This document shows positions 53,051 through 59,041 of a DNA stretch of 59,041 bases, piece by piece. Each line of letters begins with the position of its first letter. Position 1 is the stretch's first letter. Source of the DNA: Flammeovirgaceae bacterium UBA6059 (GTDB lineage: Bacteria > Bacteroidota > Bacteroidia > Cytophagales > Cyclobacteriaceae); assembly GCA_002435755.1 (NCBI GenBank), contig DIYH01000006.1, positions 1 to 59,041 on the forward strand. The letters run 5' to 3'. The translations under genes and the position numbers were made by a program. The notes below the pieces were generated by a model. That model saw only the letters and a program-made list of their open reading frames with translations. It did no database searches and had not been told where the DNA came from.

Positions 53051-54844
53051 TCATACATTTTCATCAGCATGGTTATCACTGGTTGATGTGAACTTGTTTT
53101 TGAAGTCAAGCTGTTCTGAAGCTGATATAAGAAGCTGCTCAAGCTCCTGTACGTTAAATGGTTTAGATAAGAAGTTGTCCATACCTACTTCTCGACTAGC
53201 ATCAATATCCTCTTTAAATGCATTGGCAGTGAGAGCTGCTATGTAGGGCTTCTGTTGATTGGACTCTTCATAGTATTTAATAATTCTTTCGGTCGCTTCT
53301 AACCCACTCATACCGGGCATCTTCAAATCCATCAAAATGATCTCATAGACCTTGGTCTTACAGAGTTCCACAGCTTCGAGACCATCTATGGCTATATCGA
53401 TTTTTTTAATCCCCAGCTTATTGAGCATTTTGATTGCTACCAGCCTATTGACTTCCACATCTTCGGTCAGTAAGACCCTAAAGTTTTCAAAAGAAAAATC
53501 ATTACCACCCACCTCACCAGTCAAACCATCTGTTTTTTTGCCAATATCAAAAGGTAAAGTGACCATGAAAGTCGTTCCTTTTCCAAGTGCGCTTTCTATG
53601 CTAATAGAACCACCCATAGCTTCAGTTAAGCTCTTAGATATTGCAAGACCTAAACCAGAACCTTCCCCTAAGTGATTAGAATTGGCTTTATAGAACTTAT
53701 TGAAAAGCTTCTTTTGGTCTTCCTCTGTTATACCCACTCCCGTATCCTTAATGGAAAAAGTCAACCAAGCTATATTCTCCTTTTTTTCTTTGAGAACGAC
53801 CTTTACTTTGATATGTCCTTCAGAAGTAAACTTAGTAGCATTGTTAATAAGATTTAGCAGTATTTGTCTTAGTCTACCTATGTCACCCACCAGCTCCTGA
53901 GGTATATCGGAATCATATTCAAAACCAATGACCACAGGTTTTTTGAGCTGGTTAATTTGGACTTTGCAGAGGATCAGTAATTCTTTTAATTGTTTCTTCG
54001 GCTCAAAACAATCGGCGGTAAGGACCAATTTATTGGATTCAATTTGAGTGAGGTCAAGCACATCACTGATCAACGACCTTAGCAATACCGAACTGTGTTC
54101 AAGGTGGCTGATCAATTCTCGCTGATTTTGATCCGTATCCGTTTGTGCAAGCAAATCTGTGATACCTATAATACCGTTGAGAGGTGTTCGCATCTCATGA
54201 CTTATGGTAGCCAAAAAGTCTGACTTTGACTTGTTAGCCTCCTCTACCCTTTTTTTCTCAGCTAAGATATCTGCATTGATACCTTGAATGTATTTGCGAT
54301 CTTTGAGGTATTCACTCTTGTAGTAATAGAGAAGAGTACCTACCAACACCACCATAAGAATATTGGCTATAACCAAATCCAGGATGTGCTGATACTCATT
54401 GGTATAAGGAGCGGCAATTTCAGGTATGGTTACTTCCAGATAGGAAAAAAAGACTACTACTGCCACGCCACTCACGACGAAAGCCAGATAGATCTTTCTG
54501 GTAAGTACGAGTAAACCTGAAATGAAAATCAGGATAAACAAATGCATGATGGCACCTCGCACACCACCTGATGGCAACCAGCCAACCGCTATTAAACTTA
54601 AACCCAGCCAATAGTAGAGTCCTGAAAGTATTCTAAAACTTACTCCGCGCACAAACAAAATGTACAGCGTAGTATACGTGGCTAGCGATACACCATAAAT
54701 GGTCATTACCTGCCAACCATAGGAAAGAAGCACACCTACAACCAACCAAAAGGCCATAACGGCTATGGTCACAATCAACGCCATTCGAAATAGGCGCTCC
54801 TCGATAGGTTGGGAAGGATCTAGTAGCTGTTTAAACGATATCAC
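53051..54844 (-). CDS. Hybrid sensor histidine kinase with receiver domain
   Basis: A 597-residue protein. About six hydrophobic helices fill residues 20-180 without an obvious large periplasmic domain, and a short coiled linker (180-207) precedes HisKA with ISHEMRTPLNG (H216). The ATPase boxes LLNLINNATKF, DTGVGI and EGSGLGLAIS follow. A C-terminal receiver (about 454-575) carries the phospho-acceptor aspartate D506 in LMDLKMPGMSG. There is no output domain, so phosphate must pass to another protein. No partner regulator is adjacent. The start codon is GTG at 54844. Confidence 0.93.
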   Translation of the reverse strand: MISFKQLLDPSQPIEERLFRMALIVTIAVMAFWLVVGVLLSYGWQVMTIYGVSLATYTTLYILFVRGVSFRILSGLYYWLGLSLIAVGWLPSGGVRGAIMHLFILIFISGLLVLTRKIYLAFVVSGVAVVVFFSYLEVTIPEIAAPYTNEYQHILDLVIANILMVVLVGTLLYYYKSEYLKDRKYIQGINADILAEKKRVEEANKSKSDFLATISHEMRTPLNGIIGITDLLAQTDTDQNQRELISHLEHSSVLLRSLISDVLDLTQIESNKLVLTADCFEPKKQLKELLILCKVQINQLKKPVVIGFEYDSDIPQELVGDIGRLRQILLNLINNATKFTSEGHIKVKVVLKEKKENIAWLTFSIKDTGVGITEEDQKKLFNKFYKANSNHLGEGSGLGLAISKSLTEAMGGSISIESALGKGTTFMVTLPFDIGKKTDGLTGEVGGNDFSFENFRVLLTEDVEVNRLVAIKMLNKLGIKKIDIAIDGLEAVELCKTKVYEIILMDLKMPGMSGLEATERIIKYYEESNQQKPYIAALTANAFKEDIDASREVGMDNFLSKPFNVQELEQLLISASEQLDFKNKFTSTSDNHADENV

Positions 54845-55010
54845 TTATGCAGAAGAGATGGCACTTCGAACTCAGCTTGGTTTGTAGCTAAACTAAGATC
54901 AATAGCCTAGGGTTTTGACTTCTAACTCTCGTAAGATGAATAAATTCAATTTAAGAATTCACGGTTACGACCAGAAAGAATACTCCTCCGTAAAGTTACA
55001 TCTTCGTTTA

Positions 55011-56675
55011 TCAGTAACTCTGCTCATGAACAAGCTTCACAGCTCTTCCAGAAGGGTCATTCATATTCTTAAATGACTCATCCCAGGCTAATGCCTCTGG
55101 TGTACTGCAAGCCACAGACGGTACTGATGGCACACAAGAGGCAGCAGAATCCGATGGGAAATGTTCAGCAAAAATTGATCTATAGTAATACTCCTCCTTA
55201 GACTGTGGTGGATTGATCGGGAAGCGATAACTAGCGTTGGCCAACTGCTCATCACTGATTGTAGCTGAAGTATAGTCCTTTAAAGAATCGATCCAGCTAT
55301 AGCCTACACCATCACTAAACTGCTCTTTTTGACGCCATGCCACACTTTCCGGTAGGTAGTCTTCAAACGCCTTGCGCACGACCCACTTCTCCATTTTATC
55401 CGGTCCGGTCATCTTATCTGCCGGATTTAGTCGCATGGCTACATCCATAAACTCCTTATCCAGAAATGGGACCCTACCTTCTACTCCCCAGGCTGCCAAC
55501 GACTTATTGGCTCTTAGGCAGTCATACATGTGGAGTTTACTGATCTTGCGAATGGTCTCTTCATGAAAGGCTTGTGCATTGGGCGCCTTGTGGAAGTATA
55601 GATATCCTCCGAAGATCTCATCAGCACCTTCTCCAGAAAGCACCATCTTCACTCCCATTGACTTGATATACCTGGAAAGCAGATACATCGGCGTAGATGC
55701 GCGAACTGTGGTAACATCGTAGGTCTCCAAGTGGTAGATGACATCACGTATAGCATCCATGCCTTCTTGTACAGTGAAGTGCACCTCATGGTGAACAGTT
55801 CCGATGTGATCAGCTACTTTCTGCGCAGCTCCCAGGTCCGGTGAACCTTCAAGTCCTACCGCAAATGAGTGAAGCTGGGGCCACCAGGCATCTGCCTGAT
55901 CTTCGGTCTCAATTCGCTTAGCAGCAAATTTCTTCGCAATAGCCGAGATCACAGAGCTGTCTAGCCCACCACTCAATAGTACACCGTACGGCACATCAGA
56001 CATCAGCTGTCTATGCACAGCATCCTCAAGCGCTTTGCGGAGATCATCTATACTTGTGGTATTGTCCTCAACATTTTCATAGTCCATCCAGTCTCTCTGG
56101 TACCATTTTTTGATGGTGCCCTCTTTGCTATCCAGAATATGACCAGGCAAAAACTCCTCTATTCTGTTACAAACACCTTCCAGAGCTTTCAACTCGGAAG
56201 CCACATAGAAATTGCCGTACTGATCTGAGCCTTTATACATTGGTATTACACCAATCTGATCACGGCCAATGATGTACCTGTCTTGTTGGATATCGTAAAG
56301 TGCAAAGGAGAAAATACCATTAAGCTCTTCAATGAAATCCGCACCTTTTGTGCTGTAGAGACCTAGAATAACTTCACAGTCTGAATTTGTCTGAAAGTTG
56401 TATTTTCCTTCAAGTTGTTTCCGTATTTGCTGGTGATTATAGATTTCGCCATTTACAGCAAGCACAAGCTTACCGTCTTCACTATACAGTGGCTGCTTAC
56501 CCGACTGCATATCTACGATAGCAAGTCTTTCATGAGCCAGAATGGCCTTCTTACCACAATAAATACCTGACCAGTCCGGTCCTCTATGTCTGATCTTCTT
56601 AGACATTTCCAATACCTGGGTCCTCAGTTTTTGAGATTCCACTTTCAAATCAAATACGCCGACTATTCCACACAC
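55011..56675 (-). CDS. asnB: Asparagine synthase B (glutamine-hydrolysing)
   Basis: At 554 residues this matches the length of E. coli AsnB. The class II glutamine amidotransferase domain begins MCGIVGVF, with the catalytic Cys-2 exposed after methionine removal. The synthetase domain shows GVLLSGGLDSSVIS (about residue 236) and GEGADEIFGGY. The start is GTG at 56675, with GGAGA a few bases upstream, one of the clearer ribosome sites in the window. It makes asparagine from aspartate, glutamine and ATP and stands alone, divergent from the DksA-like gene. Confidence 0.95.
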   Translation of the reverse strand: MCGIVGVFDLKVESQKLRTQVLEMSKKIRHRGPDWSGIYCGKKAILAHERLAIVDMQSGKQPLYSEDGKLVLAVNGEIYNHQQIRKQLEGKYNFQTNSDCEVILGLYSTKGADFIEELNGIFSFALYDIQQDRYIIGRDQIGVIPMYKGSDQYGNFYVASELKALEGVCNRIEEFLPGHILDSKEGTIKKWYQRDWMDYENVEDNTTSIDDLRKALEDAVHRQLMSDVPYGVLLSGGLDSSVISAIAKKFAAKRIETEDQADAWWPQLHSFAVGLEGSPDLGAAQKVADHIGTVHHEVHFTVQEGMDAIRDVIYHLETYDVTTVRASTPMYLLSRYIKSMGVKMVLSGEGADEIFGGYLYFHKAPNAQAFHEETIRKISKLHMYDCLRANKSLAAWGVEGRVPFLDKEFMDVAMRLNPADKMTGPDKMEKWVVRKAFEDYLPESVAWRQKEQFSDGVGYSWIDSLKDYTSATISDEQLANASYRFPINPPQSKEEYYYRSIFAEHFPSDSAASCVPSVPSVACSTPEALAWDESFKNMNDPSGRAVKLVHEQSY

Positions 56676-56949
56676 AGCTACTTCTCCTAATTAGATTTTT
56701 AAAAAAGTTATATCATCACCTGGACTTACTCAAGGCAGGTCTGCCCTAAAAGGAAGTGTCAACTTAGGTACTCTGTTGTTTTTAGAACTACTAATTGAAT
56801 TCTGGATTCGAAAATACGATATTTATGATGAACACACACATTTCTTAACAAATTTTCGCTTAGGTAGTAATTTTACTATCCGAAAGAGCAACAATATCAA
56901 GGATGTGTTAGATACGTTGCATTGTTAAACAAAATCTAATAACCCAAAA

Positions 56950-57276
56950 GTGAGTTTGAACAAAGAAGATATCAAAAGCAAGATCAAAGAAGAGTTACGT
57001 AAACTGGAACAGGACATAAAAGCATTGAAAGAATTGACAAAACCTATATCTCCAGAAAATACTATTGGTAGAATAAGTAGAATGGATGCAATCAACAACA
57101 AATCGATCAATGAAGCTTCATTGAGGCAGTCGGAAGATAGACTTAGAAAGCTTAAACTGGCACTGGAAAAAGTCGATAACTCTGATTTTGGAATTTGTAT
57201 AAGGTGCAAGCAGGCCATTCCGGTAGGCAGAATAATGCTCATGCCACATACACAGAAATGCGTTAAATGCGCCTAG
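56950..57276 (+). CDS. DksA/TraR-family zinc-finger protein
   Basis: A 108-residue protein with a long helical, charged N-terminal part and a C-terminal four-cysteine zinc finger (CIRC...CVKC), the pattern of the TraR/DksA family. These proteins bind RNA polymerase through the secondary channel and adjust promoter use. The N-terminal acidic tip that defines true DksA is not clearly present, so I call it only DksA-like. The start is a GTG at 56950. It lies 64 bases before uppP on the same strand. Confidence 0.85.
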   Translation: MSLNKEDIKSKIKEELRKLEQDIKALKELTKPISPENTIGRISRMDAINNKSINEASLRQSEDRLRKLKLALEKVDNSDFGICIRCKQAIPVGRIMLMPHTQKCVKCA

Positions 57277-57340
57277 TTATTATTTGGCAACACCATCAAT
57301 TCGGGAGTTTGATTGCTTATTTTCGAGCCAAACAGAAGTT

Positions 57341-58129
57341 ATGACCTGGGTTGAAGCGTTGATTTTGGGGATTATTCAAGGTTTGACAGAGTTTCTACCT
57401 GTTAGTAGCAGTGGCCATTTGGAGATAGGCAATGTACTATTGGGTGTGCAAGATTCTGATAATTTACTATTCGCAATAGTCGTGCACGGTGCAACGGCAT
57501 TGAGCACCATCATGGTTTTCAGACAAGAAATTATAGACATCTTCCGAGGGGTACTTCAATTCACATGTAATGACAGTTGGAAATATGCGATCAAGATGAT
57601 CATCTCTCTCCTACCAGTAATGTTGATCGGGCTGATGTTTAAGGATACAATTGAGTCTTTTTTCACCGGCAACCTGTTACTCGTTGGTTCCATGTTGATC
57701 GTTACCTCTTTGCTTTTGCTGTTTTCAAGCTTCAAAAAAGCTCACGATGGTGAAGTAAGTTATGTGGGCGCCTTAGTTATGGGCTTAGCCCAAGCCTTCG
57801 CTATCCTACCGGGAATATCAAGATCTGGTGCTACCATCGCCACAGGTTTACTCCTTGGTTTTGATAAGGCCAAAGTAACTCAGTTCTCTTTTTTGATGGT
57901 GTTAGTTCCAATACTCGGAGCGAGCTTATTACAGCTAAAGGATTATCTTGAACTTCCTGACAGCACTCAGAGTATTTCTGGTTTTGCTCTGGTAGTTGGG
58001 TTTGTTGCAGCTTTCGTTTCCGGTTATATCGCTTGTCGATGGATGCTAACCATTGTACGTAAAGGTAAGCTTGTCTACTTTGCTATATACTGCGGCATTG
58101 CAGGTATTGTAGCAATTGTGTTTTCATAA
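57341..58129 (+). CDS. uppP: Undecaprenyl-diphosphatase UppP (BacA)
   Basis: From the ATG at 57341 the protein has 262 residues. It has the family motifs QGLTEFLPVSSSGHLEI (about 13-29) and PGISRSGATIATGLLLGF (about 159-176), and about eight hydrophobic helices. UppP recycles the lipid carrier of cell-wall synthesis by hydrolysing undecaprenyl diphosphate, and its overexpression is known to raise bacitracin tolerance. The open frame starts at 57284, but the ATG fits the family. The esterase gene begins two bases after its stop. Confidence 0.95.
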   Translation: MTWVEALILGIIQGLTEFLPVSSSGHLEIGNVLLGVQDSDNLLFAIVVHGATALSTIMVFRQEIIDIFRGVLQFTCNDSWKYAIKMIISLLPVMLIGLMFKDTIESFFTGNLLLVGSMLIVTSLLLLFSSFKKAHDGEVSYVGALVMGLAQAFAILPGISRSGATIATGLLLGFDKAKVTQFSFLMVLVPILGASLLQLKDYLELPDSTQSISGFALVVGFVAAFVSGYIACRWMLTIVRKGKLVYFAIYCGIAGIVAIVFS

Positions 58130-58131
58130 TT

Positions 58132-59031
58132 ATGGCCAGTCTTCAACATACTCTATTGAGCGCGTATCTTAGATTTCTTAGAAACAGACAAACTAACGCA
58201 AAGGACCCGGTCAAGTTGAGAAGAAAGCTTATCAATGAGGTAGCAAGTAAGTTCAAAATACCAAAGGACGTCCATATTGAGCGACATTCTGCCAATGGCA
58301 TTCCTGTCGAATGGAGCAGTTTTAGAGATTCAAGAGAAAGGATTATCATGTATCTCCATGGTGGAGCGTACGTTGCAGGTAGCCTGACTTCACATCGCCA
58401 CTTAGTAAGCGCTTTAGCAGTGGCGTGTCAGGCAGAAGCTATGGCGGTAGATTATCGTTTGGCTCCTGAGCACCCGTTTCCAGCGGCACTAGATGATGCA
58501 CTCAATGCATATCTATATCTTATCAAAAAACGAAATGCTGATCACTTGATTCTAGCGGGAGATTCTGCAGGAGGTGGATTAGCAGTAGCTCTAGTTGCTA
58601 AGCTCATAGAGGATAAAGTGAGTCTTCCAAAAACTGTAGTGCTATTAGCACCTTGGGTAGACTTAACCGGCAACAGCCCGACCATTGATGAGTTAGCTCG
58701 CAAAGATGTAATACTGACTAAAGAGACCTTGACATCAAGTGCAAAGATGTACGCGCATACCCACCCTTTAGATCAACCCTTTATCTCACCAGTCCGCGCT
58801 AACCTTAAAGGCTTCCCTCCCACACTGATACAAGTTGGTACAAAGGACCTTTTGCTCAATGATAGTCGGCAGCTAACCAGAGTTCTAAAGGATTCACAAA
58901 CAGAAGTATGTCTTGAAGAATGGAGGGGAGCAATGCATGTGTGGCACTTCTTTACAGACTACTTACCAGAATCAAAAAAGGCGCTACAAGATATAGGCAG
59001 ATTTGTAGAAAAGCAGATTGACCCGTCCTGA
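58132..59031 (+). CDS. Alpha/beta hydrolase, HSL-family esterase
   Basis: A 299-residue cytoplasmic hydrolase of the hormone-sensitive-lipase type: YLHGGAYVAG (HGG oxyanion motif), LAGDSAGGGLAVA (nucleophile serine elbow), and a late TKDLLLNDS and MHVWHFF supplying Asp and His. It is typical of esterases on short acyl esters; the natural substrate is unknown. Its ATG follows the uppP stop by two bases, so the pair is co-transcribed. The stop codon lies inside the right terminal repeat. The coding sequence appears complete at 299 residues. Confidence 0.92.
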   Translation: MASLQHTLLSAYLRFLRNRQTNAKDPVKLRRKLINEVASKFKIPKDVHIERHSANGIPVEWSSFRDSRERIIMYLHGGAYVAGSLTSHRHLVSALAVACQAEAMAVDYRLAPEHPFPAALDDALNAYLYLIKKRNADHLILAGDSAGGGLAVALVAKLIEDKVSLPKTVVLLAPWVDLTGNSPTIDELARKDVILTKETLTSSAKMYAHTHPLDQPFISPVRANLKGFPPTLIQVGTKDLLLNDSRQLTRVLKDSQTEVCLEEWRGAMHVWHFFTDYLPESKKALQDIGRFVEKQIDPS

Positions 59032-59041
59032 AATAGGTTGA
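59019..59041. repeat. Right copy of the 23-bp terminal inverted repeat
   Basis: This is the exact reverse complement of bases 1-23. It contains the last codons and the stop codon (59029-59031) of the esterase gene plus ten bases after it. Confidence 0.9.

Noticed and set aside
52903..53091. A 62-codon plus-strand frame between the amidohydrolase and kinase genes
   Set aside because: It overlaps the 3' end of the kinase gene, has no recognisable motif and no good start signal.
56733..56746. Short palindrome GGCAG-GT-CTGCC upstream of asnB
   Set aside because: Five-base arms occur by chance, there is no second copy nearby, and no adjacent regulator gene.
1..59041. The whole window as a transposon or integrative element bounded by terminal repeats
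   Set aside because: No transposase, integrase, relaxase or target-site duplication was found, and the content is ordinary chromosomal genes such as hrpB, uppP and asnB.

Overview
The window looks like a chromosomal segment of a member of the Bacteroidota, probably a marine Cytophagales-type bacterium. This is inferred from content, not from a search. The clues are a DUF5916 outer-membrane protein, two sortilin/BNR-repeat secreted proteins, a large FtsX-type permease with no ATPase beside it, AraC regulators fused to membrane domains, an ECF sigma factor with a TonB gene, HxlR regulators, few clear Shine-Dalgarno sites and several TTG starts. No rRNA, tRNA, CRISPR array, prophage or insertion sequence was recognised. 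Almost all genes are ordinary chromosomal ones in short, strand-alternating operons.

Layout. 0.2-6 kb: a sulfur/molybdenum-cofactor block (sufS-sufU-moaD-moaE on the minus strand, moeA divergent) and an acyl-CoA (malonyl-CoA-like) ligase. 6.2-9.5 kb: a small TetR regulon (SDR dehydrogenase plus alpha/beta hydrolase, TetR itself, and a secreted cupredoxin-fold protein). Three copies of one palindromic operator sit in front of its three minus-strand transcription units. A decayed LacI-family 3' fragment lies downstream. 9.9-15.6 kb: a sugar transporter, an unknown membrane protein and the first sortilin-type BNR protein, which ends in a strong terminator. 15.6-17.8 kb: a Bor-like lipoprotein gene interrupted by TGA at the place where the lipobox cysteine belongs, then an ECF sigma / small membrane protein / TonB operon. 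17.8-22.9 kb: HxlR and a four-helix-bundle gene with AT-rich inverted flanks, facing a compact six-gene operon (DJ-1-like enzyme, outer-membrane barrel, bestrophin channel, F420-reductase-like dehydrogenase, DUF3995, AraC).

23-32.5 kb: secreted hydrolases and metalloprotease, amidohydrolase, a membrane-bound AraC regulator, an ATP-grasp-like protein and a DUF5916 barrel. 32.7-36.7 kb: an MFS (spinster-like) carrier, an acyl-CoA ligase and a bile-acid/sodium-symporter-family carrier. 36.8-43.8 kb: HrpB helicase, FtsX-type permease, TPR protein and another membrane AraC regulator. 44-52.8 kb: second sortilin-type protein, Tat-exported sugar isomerase-like protein, flavin monooxygenase, S10 carboxypeptidase and amidohydrolase lipoprotein. 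53-59 kb: hybrid histidine kinase, asparagine synthase B, DksA-like protein, UppP and an esterase.

The first and last 23 bases of the window are exact reverse complements. The right copy holds the stop codon of the last gene. This looks more like an assembly-graph end than biology, but it deserves a check. Functions are read from motifs and family knowledge; no database search was possible. Where the longest open frame starts implausibly, an internal start was chosen and the reason is given.
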